Below the pieces are notes generated by a model, which did not search any database, was not told the origin of the DNA, and saw only the letters and a list, made by a program, of their open reading frames with translations. Below are positions 7,454 through 16,709 of a stretch of DNA of 64,000 nucleotides, piece after piece; positions within the stretch are counted from its first letter, which is position 1, and each line of letters begins with the position of its first letter. The position numbers and the translations under genes are program-made. This stretch comes from Intrasporangiaceae bacterium URHB0013 (GTDB lineage Bacteria; Actinomycetota; Actinomycetes; Actinomycetales; Dermatophilaceae): positions 310,001 to 374,000 of the forward strand of contig JIBA01000016.1 in assembly GCA_000620545.1 (NCBI GenBank), written 5' to 3'.

Positions 7454-7816
7454 TCACTGCTCCGCCTGCTGGAACTCCAGCCGGTTGCCCACGGGGTCGG
7501 CGGTGTGGAAGCGACGCAGGCCCGGGATGTTGTCGTCCCACGTGACGGGTGCGCCAGCGGCCTCGACGGCCCGGGCGAGCGCCTCGACGTCGCCGACCGC
7601 GATCCCCGGATGAGCTTTGCGAGCCGGCCGGAAGCCCTCCTCGATGCCGACATGGACCTCGGCGGAGCCGGCCCGGAACCATGCGCCACCACGGGCACGC
7701 AGGCGTTCTGGCTTGACGAGCTCCGTCATCCCGAGGACGCCGACGTAGAACGTTCGCATGGCCTCCTCGCATCCGGCCGGCCCGGAGACCTGGACGTGGT
7801 GCAGGAACATCTCCAT
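7454..7816 (-). CDS. VOC (glyoxalase/bleomycin-resistance fold) family protein
   Basis: A 120-aa single-module VOC protein beginning MEMFLHHVQVSGPAGCEEAMRTFYVGVLGMTELVKP, with the usual beta-alpha-beta start, and ending HTADPVGNRLEFQQAE, the last strand with its metal-side Glu. Such small proteins act as dimers in glyoxalase-like or ring-cleaving reactions, or simply bind ligands; the substrate here is unknown. A perfect palindrome with the same half-site as the tam-tamR operator lies immediately upstream of its start, so it is probably part of the TamR-like regulon. It is convergent with the MarR gene, with 13 bases between stops. Confidence 0.85.
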   Translation of the reverse strand: MEMFLHHVQVSGPAGCEEAMRTFYVGVLGMTELVKPERLRARGGAWFRAGSAEVHVGIEEGFRPARKAHPGIAVGDVEALARAVEAAGAPVTWDDNIPGLRRFHTADPVGNRLEFQQAEQ

Positions 7817-7827
7817 GCCGCCAAATT

Positions 7828-7845
7828 TATCTTGATGTCAAGATA
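7828..7845. promoter_or_regulatory. Second MarR-type palindromic operator
   Basis: TATCTTGA-TG-TCAAGATA is a perfect 8-2-8 palindrome lying 12 bases upstream of the VOC gene start on the minus strand. It shares TCAAGA half-sites, and the longer string GATGTCAAGA, with the tam-tamR region. It is AT-rich for this genome. Confidence 0.75.
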
Positions 7846-7966
7846 GATTCAAGGGTCTTCCGACGGGATGCCGTGTCGCGCGTACCTTCCGCTGGGGCTG
7901 CCTCGTTTCTCCTGCACCGGGTCGCCCGCATCGGCGCAACCCGACGAGCACTCCTAGGAGATCCGC

Positions 7967-10900
7967 GTGAACACCACTCGCAAGCACGTCCTCGCCGTGG
8001 GACTGTGCCTCGTCACCGCGGCGGCGGGGGCCCCGCTCGCATCGGCGACGACAACGACGTCGACGTCGCTGCCCCCGGTCAGCGACACGCTCACCGACAC
8101 CGTGTCCGACCTGCTCACGACGCTCGACACCCGGGTCGTCAAGCAGGCAGTCCTCCCGACCAGCGCCACCCGCACCGCTGTGGCGAGCCTGTTGAGGTCG
8201 GCGGGAGCGGGGGCGCGCGCCAGCTGGGACGCACGGTTCGGCACCCTCCGGACCCTGCACGGCGCCGGCTACCTCACCGCCCCGAGCACCGGCGCCGCCG
8301 TCGACGTCGCACGTCGCTGGCTCGCCACCCAGCCCGCCGCCTTCGGCCTGACGGCCGGCCAGGTCCAGGGCCTCGCCGTGGCTCGCGACCACGCGCTCCC
8401 CGGGACCGGGACGCACGTGGTGAGCTTCGTCCAGACGTTCTCCGGGGCGCCGGCCGCCCGCGGGGGTCGCCTCAACGTGGCGGTCGCGTCCGACGGGCGC
8501 ATCCTCTCGTACGCGGGTGAGTCCGCCGCCGGGGCCACCCTCCTCGGCACCTGGGTCCTCGGCGAGGTCCCCGCGCTCGTCAAGGTGGCGGCCACGCTCG
8601 CACCCGGCCAGGCCTGGGCGCCGACGCGGACCGGCACGCAGGCCGGCTTCACGACGTACACCCGCGGCCCGTTCGCCGGCCCGGGCTACGTGCGCAAGGT
8701 GGCGTTCCCGACGCGGTCCGGCCCTGTGGCGGCCTACAAGGTCTTCTTCATCAAGAGCCAGACCGAGGCCTGGGAGGTCATCGTCGACGCCACCACCGGC
8801 TCGGTGCTGCACCGCACCAGCGTCGTGCAGTTCGACGACGCGCACGGGACGGTCTACGACAACTACCCGGGCGCAGCCAAGGGCGGTCAGCCGCGGCAGC
8901 AGTCGTTCGGTGCGACCGCCGGCTCGCCGAAGGGCTGGGTCGACCTCACCGGTGCCACCGGCACTGGCCTGACGACCATCGGCAACAACGCGGACACGTA
9001 CGCCAACTGGTCCAACTACCTGGCGCCGGTCGACAGCGCACCGCGACCGGTCGCCCCGACCGGCGCCTTCGACTACCCGTATGCCAACCGCTGGGCCGCG
9101 ACCAAGGGCCAGACGGTGCCGCCGTCCTATGCCGAGGACCTCGACGCAGCGGCGACGAACCTCTTCTTCCAGCACAACCGGATCCACGACGAGTACTACG
9201 CGCTCGGCTTCACGGAGTCAGCAGGCAACTTCCAGGTCGACAACGCCGGCAAGGGCGGCCAGGGCGGTGACGCGATCCGTGGCCTCGTGCAGGCCGGCGC
9301 CGCGTCCGGTGGCGTGCCGACCTACACCGGACGGGACAACGCATACATGCTCACGCTCGACGACGGCATCCCGCCGTGGAGCGGGATGTTCCTGTGGGAG
9401 CCCATCGACGACGCCTTCGAGGGCCCCTACCGTGACGGGTCGTTCGACATGTCGGTGATCCAGCACGAGTACACCCACGGACTGTCGAACCGCTACGTGG
9501 CGAGCGGTGCCGGCCTCTCGTCGCAGCAGGCCGGGTCCATGGGCGAGGGCTGGTCCGACTGGTACGCCCTCAACCACGGCTTCAGCTCGGGGCTGCTGAC
9601 CAAGCCCATCGTCGGCGACTACGTCACGGGCAACCCCACCCGCGGCATCCGCAACTGGAACTACGACCAGAACCCGACGACGTTCGGCGACATCGGCTAC
9701 GACCTCACCGGCCCCGAGGTGCACGCCGACGGCGAGATCTGGACGGCGACGCTCTGGGACCTGCGCAAGGCCCTCGTCGCCCGCTACGGCGCCGCGAAGG
9801 GCGCAGCCGTCGCCGCGCAGCTCGTCACCGACGGCATGCCGCTGACCGCCCCGAACCCGTCGTTCCTCGATGCCCGCGACGGCATCCTCACCGCCGACCT
9901 CGACCGCAACCACGGCGACAACACGGCCCTCATCTGGTCGGTCTTCGCCAAGCGCGGCGCCGGCGCATCGGCCACGAGCAACACCGGTGACGACACCGAG
10001 CCCACGCCCGGGTTCGACCACCCCGCCGCAGCGCAGAACGGCACGGTCGCCCTGACCCTGGTCAACGCGACGACGGGGCAGCCGATCTCGAACGCCCGCG
10101 TGATCCTCGGCCGCTTCGAGGCTCGGGTGTCACCTCTCGCGCGCACCGGCTCGACCGGTGGTGCGACGGTCAAGGCCGTCACGGGCACCTACCCGCTGAC
10201 CATCCAGGCGCCGGGCTTCGGCACGCAGACGATCGAAGGCTTCTCCGTCGCCGCCGGCAAGAACGCCGCGAGGAAGATCTCGCTCGCGCCCAACCTCGCC
10301 TCGACCGCGGCCGGCGCACAGCTCGTCTCGGTCTCCAGCCAGGACGACGGCGCCCCCGCGAAGTTCGCCTTCGACGACACCGCCGCGTCGGTGTGGTCGA
10401 CGAAGGCCGGCGACACGGCATACAACGCCGGTCCCGACGAGCGGGTGACGATCAAGCTCGCGGCCCCCGCGACGCTCGGCTCGGTGCGCGTCAGCGCCTA
10501 CAAGGCGACGAACGCGACCCGCTTCGCCGCGCTCAAGGGCTTCACGGTGCAGACGTCGCTCGACGGCGTGACGTGGACGACCGCGCGCACCGGCGCCTTC
10601 GGCTACCAGGCGCCACGGCCCACCGCGCCGGACCTCAACTACACGACGTTCACGCTGGCGAGCCCGACCAGGGCGGCCTACCTGCGCTTCTTCGTCGACT
10701 CGGTGCAGGGCGACACGGCCACCTACGCCCAGGTCGCCGAGATCGAGGCCTTCGGCTCCGGTGCCACGGTGGCCAACGGCACGGTCACGCCGGACGCGCC
10801 GTACCGCGACCACGGCACCATTGCCGTGAACAACCCGGCCGCGGGTGACCCGACGGGTCTGCAGAACGTTTTCGGCGTCACCGGCACCGAGATGAACACC

Positions 10901-11197
10901 GCGTGCACCTTCCCGCCCGCGTCGCAGGGCGTCGACGGCTGGGTGACGAAGTTCCCGGCCGGCTTCTCCGACGGCCTGCACTCCGTGTCGGTCACGGGCA
11001 CGAGCCCGCTCGACGACACCGTCGGCCACGACCTCGACCTCTACTTCCTCGACAGCGCCTGTGCGCTGACGGGGTCGACGGCGACGGCCGCGGCCGACGA
11101 GTCGGCGGTCATCCCGCCCGGGTCGGTCTACGTCGTGACGCACCTCTACACGGGTGCGAACGTCACCGTCGACGTCACGGCGGTCGACAACCGGTAG
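7967..11197 (+). CDS. Secreted M36 (fungalysin-type) zinc metalloprotease with discoidin-like domain
   Basis: A 1076-aa exported protease. The start is a GTG with AGGAG upstream, followed by a signal peptide (KHVLAVGLCLVTAAAGAPLASA). Next comes an FTP/PepSY-like propeptide region to about residue 280, then the M36 catalytic domain with H500-E-Y-T-H504 as zinc site and catalytic Glu, and E527 in GEGWSDW as third ligand. After this are a carboxypeptidase-regulatory-like beta domain (about 690-770), a discoidin (F5/8 type C)-like domain (about 780-920) and a proprotein-convertase-like C-terminal region. It should degrade extracellular protein, probably as a nutrient source. It stands alone, ended by a strong palindromic terminator. 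Confidence 0.92.
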   Translation: MNTTRKHVLAVGLCLVTAAAGAPLASATTTTSTSLPPVSDTLTDTVSDLLTTLDTRVVKQAVLPTSATRTAVASLLRSAGAGARASWDARFGTLRTLHGAGYLTAPSTGAAVDVARRWLATQPAAFGLTAGQVQGLAVARDHALPGTGTHVVSFVQTFSGAPAARGGRLNVAVASDGRILSYAGESAAGATLLGTWVLGEVPALVKVAATLAPGQAWAPTRTGTQAGFTTYTRGPFAGPGYVRKVAFPTRSGPVAAYKVFFIKSQTEAWEVIVDATTGSVLHRTSVVQFDDAHGTVYDNYPGAAKGGQPRQQSFGATAGSPKGWVDLTGATGTGLTTIGNNADTYANWSNYLAPVDSAPRPVAPTGAFDYPYANRWAATKGQTVPPSYAEDLDAAATNLFFQHNRIHDEYYALGFTESAGNFQVDNAGKGGQGGDAIRGLVQAGAASGGVPTYTGRDNAYMLTLDDGIPPWSGMFLWEPIDDAFEGPYRDGSFDMSVIQHEYTHGLSNRYVASGAGLSSQQAGSMGEGWSDWYALNHGFSSGLLTKPIVGDYVTGNPTRGIRNWNYDQNPTTFGDIGYDLTGPEVHADGEIWTATLWDLRKALVARYGAAKGAAVAAQLVTDGMPLTAPNPSFLDARDGILTADLDRNHGDNTALIWSVFAKRGAGASATSNTGDDTEPTPGFDHPAAAQNGTVALTLVNATTGQPISNARVILGRFEARVSPLARTGSTGGATVKAVTGTYPLTIQAPGFGTQTIEGFSVAAGKNAARKISLAPNLASTAAGAQLVSVSSQDDGAPAKFAFDDTAASVWSTKAGDTAYNAGPDERVTIKLAAPATLGSVRVSAYKATNATRFAALKGFTVQTSLDGVTWTTARTGAFGYQAPRPTAPDLNYTTFTLASPTRAAYLRFFVDSVQGDTATYAQVAEIEAFGSGATVANGTVTPDAPYRDHGTIAVNNPAAGDPTGLQNVFGVTGTEMNTACTFPPASQGVDGWVTKFPAGFSDGLHSVSVTGTSPLDDTVGHDLDLYFLDSACALTGSTATAAADESAVIPPGSVYVVTHLYTGANVTVDVTAVDNR

Positions 11198-11217
11198 CCC
11201 TTGGGCCGGCACTCCCC

Positions 11218-11291
11218 CGCAACACACCCGGTAACGGTCAGCTCCCCACGGTTGCAACCGTGGGGAGCTGACTGTGCGCGGGTGTGTTGCG
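11218..11291. terminator. Nested palindromic bidirectional terminator
   Basis: Between convergent genes lies a two-tier palindrome. The outer arms are CGCAACACACCCG (11218-11230) and CGGGTGTGTTGCG (11279-11291). The inner 36 bases (11237-11272) are perfectly self-complementary with centre TTGCAA and half-site beginning GTCAGCTCCCCACGG. The tiers are separated by 6-base mismatched bulges on each side. It is likely to stop transcription from both sides. Confidence 0.75.
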
Positions 11292-11314
11292 GACGGCGTG
11301 GTTGGCGGCGTCGC

Positions 11315-13231
11315 TCAGCCGACGACCTCGGCGGCCTCGAGCCACTCCAGCTCCAGCTCCTCGCGCTCGGCGACGACGGCCTGGAGCTTCGCATTGAGGT
11401 CGGCGAGCGCCGCGGGGTCGGTGGCCTTCTCGGCCATGTCGCCGTGCAGACGCTCCTCCCGGTCCTGCAGGCGCGAGAGCTGCTTCTCGATGCGGGCCAT
11501 CGACTTGCGGGCCTCGCGCACCTCGGCGGGGCTCGAGGTCGTCGCTGCCGGGCGTATGCCGTCCGGCCGGCCCGCCGTGGACGCCGAGCCCGCGCCGCTG
11601 CCTGCGCCGGTGCCAGCGCCTGGGCCCGCGTTGGAGCCCGCACCCGCGCGCGAGTTGGAGGCGGCTCGTGCGGCCCGGGCCGCGATGTCCACAGCACGCA
11701 GCCGGAGGTACTCCTCCACACCGCCAGGCAGCTCGCGCACCTTGCCGTCACCGAGGAGCGCCAGCTGCTTGTCGGCCACGCGCTCGAGCAGGTAGCGGTC
11801 GTGCGAGACGACGACGAGGGTGCCCGCCCAGCCGTCGAGGACGTCCTCGAGCGAAGTGAGTGTCTCGATGTCGAGGTCGTTGGTCGGCTCGTCGAGGATG
11901 AGCACGTTCGGCTCGGTGAGCAGCAGGCGCGTCAGCTGCAGCCGTCGCCGTTCGCCACCGCTGAGGTCACCGACCCGCGACTGCTGCCGCCCTCCGGGGA
12001 AACCGAGACGGGTCGCGAGCTGGCTCGCGCTGATCTCCTTGTCCCCGAGGGTCGTCCACTGCTTGACGTCTTCGATCGCCTCGATGACGCGCCACTGCTC
12101 GAAGCGCTCGAGCTCGCGCACCTCCTGGGTGAGGTGGGCGATGGCGACCGTCTTGCCGATCTTGCGGCGGCCCGCGTCGAGCGGGATCTCACCCGTGAGC
12201 GCGCGCAACAGGGTCGACTTGCCGGCCCCGTTGACGCCGACGATGCCGATGCGCTCCCCCGGCGCGAGACGCCACGTCACGTCGTCGAGCAGGCGGCGTT
12301 CGTGGGGAGGCTCGCCGACCGAGACGCTGGCGTCCTCGAGGTCGAGCACGTCCTTGCCCAGGCGCCGGCTTGCGAACGACGCCAGCTCGACGCTGTTGCG
12401 CGGGGCCGGCTCGTCGGCGATGAGGGCGTTGGCCGCATCGATGCGGAACTTCGGCTTGCTGGTGCGAGCCGGCGGGCCGCGGCGGAGCCAGGCGAGCTCC
12501 TTGCGCATGAGGTTGGAACGCCGGTCGGCGACGACACCCGCGAGGCGGTCGCGCTCGGCCTTGGCGAGGACGTAGGCGGCATAGCCTCCCTCGAAGGCGC
12601 TGACCTTGCCGCTCTCGACCTCCCACGTCATCGTCGCGTAGGCGTCGAGGAACCAGCGGTCGTGCGTGATGGCGACGGTGGCGTTGCCGGGACGCGGCCG
12701 CTTGGTCGCGAGGTGGTCGGCGAGCCAGGCGACGCCCTCGACGTCGAGGTGGTTCGTCGGCTCGTCGAGCAGGAGCAGCTCGGGGTCGGAGACGAGCAGG
12801 CGGGCCAGGGCGAGGCGGCGGCGCTCGCCACCGGACTTGGGGCCCACCCTGCTGTCGAGGCCCCCGACGTTCTCGGCCCCGATGCCGCCGAGCAGCCCCG
12901 TCAGCACGTCGCGGACGCGCGGGTCCCCGGCCCAGACGTGCTCGGGCAGGTCGCCGAGCACCGCCTCGCGGATCGTCCACTCCGGATCGAGGTCGTCCTC
13001 CTGCGAGAGCATGCCGATGCGGATGCCGTCGGCGCCGCCCTGCTTGGTGATGCGTCCCGAGTCGGCCTCCTGAAGCCCGGCCATGACGCGCAGCAGGGTG
13101 GACTTGCCGCCGCCGTTGACGCCCACGACGCCGATGCGGTCGCCCGTGAGGACGCCGAGGCTCACGTCGTCGAGGACGTGGGAGGTGCCGAAAACGAGGG
13201 AGACCCGTTCGAGGGAGATGAGGTTGGCCAT
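11315..13231 (-). CDS. ABC-F family ATPase (Uup/EttA type)
   Basis: A 638-aa soluble protein with two ABC modules and no membrane segments, so a ribosome-associated ABC-F factor rather than a transporter. Module 1 has Walker A GVVGVNGGGKST and Walker B LLLLDEPTNHLD; module 2 has GIVGVNGAGKST, signature LSGGERRR and LILDEPTNDLD. The first signature reads PKSGGERRR. The arginine-rich inter-domain linker (MRKELAWLRRGPPARTSKPKFRID) is the part that reaches the ribosome in this family. A Gly/Ala/Ser-rich stretch (about residues 515-550) precedes a C-terminal coiled coil (SPAEVREARKSMARIEKQLSRLQDREERL...). It closes the metG-ispE gene block. Confidence 0.9.
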   Translation of the reverse strand: MANLISLERVSLVFGTSHVLDDVSLGVLTGDRIGVVGVNGGGKSTLLRVMAGLQEADSGRITKQGGADGIRIGMLSQEDDLDPEWTIREAVLGDLPEHVWAGDPRVRDVLTGLLGGIGAENVGGLDSRVGPKSGGERRRLALARLLVSDPELLLLDEPTNHLDVEGVAWLADHLATKRPRPGNATVAITHDRWFLDAYATMTWEVESGKVSAFEGGYAAYVLAKAERDRLAGVVADRRSNLMRKELAWLRRGPPARTSKPKFRIDAANALIADEPAPRNSVELASFASRRLGKDVLDLEDASVSVGEPPHERRLLDDVTWRLAPGERIGIVGVNGAGKSTLLRALTGEIPLDAGRRKIGKTVAIAHLTQEVRELERFEQWRVIEAIEDVKQWTTLGDKEISASQLATRLGFPGGRQQSRVGDLSGGERRRLQLTRLLLTEPNVLILDEPTNDLDIETLTSLEDVLDGWAGTLVVVSHDRYLLERVADKQLALLGDGKVRELPGGVEEYLRLRAVDIAARAARAASNSRAGAGSNAGPGAGTGAGSGAGSASTAGRPDGIRPAATTSSPAEVREARKSMARIEKQLSRLQDREERLHGDMAEKATDPAALADLNAKLQAVVAEREELELEWLEAAEVVG

Positions 13232-13331
13232 CGCTGACTGACCCTATGCCGTGCTGCCGGGGAGTGAGCACCCCGTCCCACCGGTCAGGCGGAGAGGGCG
13301 CTGCCCCGCCCCGCTGCGTGGCCTCGGGTGC

Positions 13332-14276
13332 TCACTCGCCCGAGCGCGGTGTGGCGACGACGTGCGCACCGTGGACCGGGCCCTTGGCCCGGCGCAGGTC
13401 GCGGCAGAGGTCCGAGGCCGCAAGGGACACCGACAGGTCGAGGGCGGCCTCGTGGCTCTCGGTGAGGAACGCGACGGTCGGTCCCGAGCCGGACACGATG
13501 CCACCGAGCGCGCCGAACTCGACACCGGCGTCGCGCAGCTCCCGCAGCTGCGGCCGCAACGAGAAGGCGGCCGGCTCGAGGTCGTTGTGCAGCGCCGCGC
13601 CGAGCGTCGCGGGGTCACCCGAGCGCAACGCCGCCATGAGCTCGGAGCTGACCTGGGGCTCGGGCGCGTCGATGCCGTCACGCTCGCGCAGACGGTCGCA
13701 CTCGGCATACACCTCCGGGGTCGACAGACCCGTGTCGCTGATGGCGAAGACCCAGTGGAAGGTGCCGCGCGCCAGGACGGGTGCCAGCTGCTCGCCCCGG
13801 CCCGAGCCCATGGCGTTGCCGCCGGAGAGGATGAACGGAACGTCACTGCCCAGCGTCGCCGCGAGCTCGGCGAGCTCGTCACGGTCGAGGCCGAGGCCCC
13901 AGAGCTGGTCGCACGCGACGAGGGCGGCGGCGGCGTCGGCGGAGCCGCCCGCCATGCCACCCGCCACCGGGATGTCCTTGTCGATGCGGATCGAGAGGCA
14001 CTCGTCGACGTCCCAGCGGTCGGCGACGAGACGGGCCGCGCGGACCGCGAGGTTCTCACCGTTGACGGGCACGCGGTCGGCATACGCCCCGGCTGCCACG
14101 ACCTGCCACTCGTCCCAGCGCGCGACCGAGACCTCGTCGTGCAGCGACACCGCCTGGTAGACGGTCGCGAGCGCGTGGAAGCCGTCAGGGCGCCGGGGAC
14201 CGACGCGCAGCTCGAGGTTGACCTTGGCCGGGACCCGCACGGTCACGGCGCCGGGCAGGGTCGGAGCGACAGTCAT
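13332..14276 (-). CDS. ispE: 4-diphosphocytidyl-2-C-methyl-D-erythritol kinase
   Basis: A 314-aa GHMP kinase that phosphorylates CDP-methylerythritol in the MEP route to isoprenoids. N-terminal PAKVNLELRVGPRRPDGFH is the IspE substrate motif, and PVAGGMAGGSADAAAAL is the GHMP ATP-binding loop (about residues 107-123). A C-terminal IVSGSGPTVAFL glycine loop completes the fold. Length is normal. It follows rsmA on the minus strand by 30 bases, the order rsmA-ispE known from mycobacteria and streptomycetes. Confidence 0.95.
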   Translation of the reverse strand: MTVAPTLPGAVTVRVPAKVNLELRVGPRRPDGFHALATVYQAVSLHDEVSVARWDEWQVVAAGAYADRVPVNGENLAVRAARLVADRWDVDECLSIRIDKDIPVAGGMAGGSADAAAALVACDQLWGLGLDRDELAELAATLGSDVPFILSGGNAMGSGRGEQLAPVLARGTFHWVFAISDTGLSTPEVYAECDRLRERDGIDAPEPQVSSELMAALRSGDPATLGAALHNDLEPAAFSLRPQLRELRDAGVEFGALGGIVSGSGPTVAFLTESHEAALDLSVSLAASDLCRDLRRAKGPVHGAHVVATPRSGE

Positions 14277-14306
14277 GCGCCCACCCTATGGGCCGACCGG
14301 CTGCCG

Positions 14307-15230
14307 TCAGGAGGTATGGCGCCGACGGCGTCCTCGGGGCTCGACGCGGGCCGCGCCTGCCGGACGGGCCTCCGCGATGCGGGCGAAGGTCGTGATGTCG
14401 AGCTGCTCTCCGCGTGTCCGCGGGTCGACGCCCGCGGCGACGAGGGCCTGCTCCGCGGCGTCGGCCGAGCCGGCCCACGACGCGAGCGCGCCGCGCAGGG
14501 ACTTCCGGCGCTGGAGGAAGGCGGCGTCGACGCACCGGAAGACGTCGTCGCGGCTGGCTGTCGTCTTCGGCGGCTTGCGCCGGCGCAGCGCCACGAGGCC
14601 CGAGTCGACGTTGGGTGCGGGCCAGAAGACGTTGCGGCCGACGCGGCCGACGAGCTCGACGTCGGCGTACCAGGCCGCCTTGAGGCTCGGGACGCCGTAG
14701 ATCTTGCCGCCCGGCTTGGCCGCGAGCCGCTCGGCGACCTCGAGCTGCACCATGACGAGGACCCGCTCGATCGTCGGGAAGTGCTGGAGGAAGGAGAGCA
14801 CGACCGGCACCGAGATGTTGTAGGGCAGGTTGGCCACGAGCGCCGTCGGGTCGGGGCCTGGCAGCTTCGTCACCGTCAGCGCGTCGGCGGCGACGAGACG
14901 CAGCCTGCCGGCGTTCTCCGGCTGGAGCGAGCGGACCGTCTGCTCGAGCGCGCCCGCGAGCCGCGGGTCCACCTCGACGGCCGTGACGTGCTTGACGACC
15001 GGGAGGAGCGCGAGGGTGAGCGAGCCGAGCCCGGGGCCGACCTCGACGACGACGTCGTGCGACCCGACTCCCGCGACCCGCACGATCTTGCGCACGGTGT
15101 TGGCGTCCACGACGAAGTTCTGGCCCCACTGCTTCGTCGGGCGCACCTCGAGGCGCTCGGCGAGCTCACGCACCTGGGCCGGCCCGAGGAGCGCCGCGTC
15201 GGCGACGCGCGGCGCGTCCTTCTTCGTCAT
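14307..15230 (-). CDS. rsmA: 16S rRNA (A1518/A1519-N6)-dimethyltransferase
   Basis: A 307-aa rRNA methyltransferase (KsgA). After RPTKQWGQNFVVDANTVRKIV comes SAM motif I VVEVGPGLGSLTLAL, the acidic VEVDPRLAG, and the catalytic NLPYNIS motif. The C-terminal helical domain ends in an Arg-rich tail (RRRRH). It adds two methyl groups to each of two adjacent adenines near the 3' end of 16S rRNA during 30S assembly. It lies between rpfB and ispE, the conserved actinobacterial order. Confidence 0.95.
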   Translation of the reverse strand: MTKKDAPRVADAALLGPAQVRELAERLEVRPTKQWGQNFVVDANTVRKIVRVAGVGSHDVVVEVGPGLGSLTLALLPVVKHVTAVEVDPRLAGALEQTVRSLQPENAGRLRLVAADALTVTKLPGPDPTALVANLPYNISVPVVLSFLQHFPTIERVLVMVQLEVAERLAAKPGGKIYGVPSLKAAWYADVELVGRVGRNVFWPAPNVDSGLVALRRRKPPKTTASRDDVFRCVDAAFLQRRKSLRGALASWAGSADAAEQALVAAGVDPRTRGEQLDITTFARIAEARPAGAARVEPRGRRRRHTS

Positions 15231-15339
15231 GCGTTCACCCTATGGCGCCCCGGCCGATGGCGTATGCCGGACGCGACGAGGCCCCCGACCACAGGGTCGG
15301 GGGCCTCCGGCACGCCCGGAACGGGCAGCCGGTGTCAGG

Positions 15340-16572
15340 TCAGGCCTTGCACTGCCACTGCGAGAGACCGTTGTCGGCGTACACGCGGTTCGCGACGGTG
15401 ATCTGCTGCTCACGGCTCGCGAGATCGGCACGGGGGGCGAAGTCGCCGCCGCCGTAGGCGAGCCAGGTCGAGGTGAGGAACTGGAGTCCGCCGTAGTAGC
15501 CGTTGCCGGTGTTGATGTGCCAGTTGCCCGTCGACTCGCACTGGGCGACCGAGTCCCACATCGCGGCGCGAGCGAGGTTGAGGCCGGCACCCGAGGTGGA
15601 GCCACCGGTGCTGCCGGTGCTGCCGGTGCTGCGGGTGGAGCCGCTGCTCGTCGACTTCTTCGTGGTCGTCGCTCGCGGCGCCGGGGCCGGGCGGTCCTTG
15701 GTCCCCACGAGCAGGATCCGGTCGACCGGAGCCTTCGTGACCTTGGACGAGATCTCCTTGGAGGAGACGACCTTTCCGTCGACAACCGTGGAGCGGACCG
15801 TGACGGTGCGCACTCCGGCGACGCCGGCGCGCGAGACCCTGGTCTGGTCGGAGTAGAGGTCGCTCGTCTTCTTCTTCGTCGTGCCGAAGGCGATGCTCTC
15901 GGTGACCTTCTTGTCCTTGGTCTGGACACGCTGGACCGTGACCTTGGCGCCGGAGGTGAGGCGCGTCGTGACCGGCGGGTTGACCTTGTCGGCCTTGCCG
16001 AGACGGACACCGAGCTGCGTCAGCGCCTCGCCGACGGTGCCCGCGGCGATGGTCTTGGTGGTCGTCCTGCCGTCGACGGTGACCGTCACGGCCTTGGGAG
16101 TGACGACGCTGACGACGAGACCCTGGCGACCGATGGTCTGAGAACGGGAGACGGACAGCCGCGCACCCTCGCCGCGGAGGCCGAGCGCGAGGAGCGCGCC
16201 GTCGACCGTGGTCTCGGTGGTGCGGAGCTGACGGGTCTTGCCGTCGACCGTGAGCGTCAGCAGGCGGGCGTACTTCACGATGATCGTGTCGCCGTCACTG
16301 ACGGGGGCGTCTGCGGCGGGCACGACGACGTCGCCGGGCTTCACCGCGATCCCCTGGCTGTCGAGGACGTCCCCGACGGTGCTGCCGAAGACGTGGGTCG
16401 AGCTCGCCGTGCCGTCCACCGAGAGGTTGACGGCCTTGTCGAGCTGGGCCGCGCCGACGGCGCCACCCGTGAGGACGACGGCCGCACCAGTGGCGGCCAG
16501 GATCTTGGCGTTGCGAGAAATCAAAACACTCCGAACGTCGAACGATCCGGGTGCAACGCGCTCTCGATCCAT
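15340..16572 (-). CDS. rpfB: Resuscitation-promoting factor RpfB-like, DUF348 x3, G5, Rpf domain
   Basis: A secreted or membrane-anchored muralytic protein of about 410 aa. The N-terminal signal/anchor is [21 protein letters not shown]. Three DUF348 repeats follow ([29 protein letters not shown]), then a G5 domain, a Ser/Thr-rich linker and the Rpf lysozyme-like domain ([20 protein letters not shown], with the catalytic Glu in CEST). It cleaves peptidoglycan and stimulates regrowth of dormant cells. The ATG start at 16572 has its GAGGAGG very close; a TTG at 16524 with GGAG is the alternative. It sits between tatD and rsmA as in Mycobacterium. Confidence 0.92.
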   Translation of the reverse strand: MDRERVAPGSFDVRSVLISRNAKILAATGAAVVLTGGAVGAAQLDKAVNLSVDGTASSTHVFGSTVGDVLDSQGIAVKPGDVVVPAADAPVSDGDTIIVKYARLLTLTVDGKTRQLRTTETTVDGALLALGLRGEGARLSVSRSQTIGRQGLVVSVVTPKAVTVTVDGRTTTKTIAAGTVGEALTQLGVRLGKADKVNPPVTTRLTSGAKVTVQRVQTKDKKVTESIAFGTTKKKTSDLYSDQTRVSRAGVAGVRTVTVRSTVVDGKVVSSKEISSKVTKAPVDRILLVGTKDRPAPAPRATTTKKSTSSGSTRSTGSTGSTGGSTSGAGLNLARAAMWDSVAQCESTGNWHINTGNGYYGGLQFLTSTWLAYGGGDFAPRADLASREQQITVANRVYADNGLSQWQCKA

Positions 16573-16709
16573 CCTCCTCACGTCGTCGGAAGGAGGTCGA
16601 TGCGGGGCGGCAACCGGCCAACAGTCCACCAATGTGACTGATGGTCCCCGTCAAGGTCAAATTTCGGTAACGGCGGCCCTTACCTCTGGACGGGAAGTCA
16701 GGCCGTGCG

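Noticed and set aside
11201-13237. Long plus-strand frame opposite the ABC-F gene
   Set aside because: Complement of conserved ATPase motifs; no domain of its own.
16573-16709. c-di-AMP (ydaO) riboswitch ahead of rpfB, as in some actinobacteria
   Set aside because: Only about 137 bases to tatD and I could not find the conserved core; a promoter-like TTGACC is more plausible.
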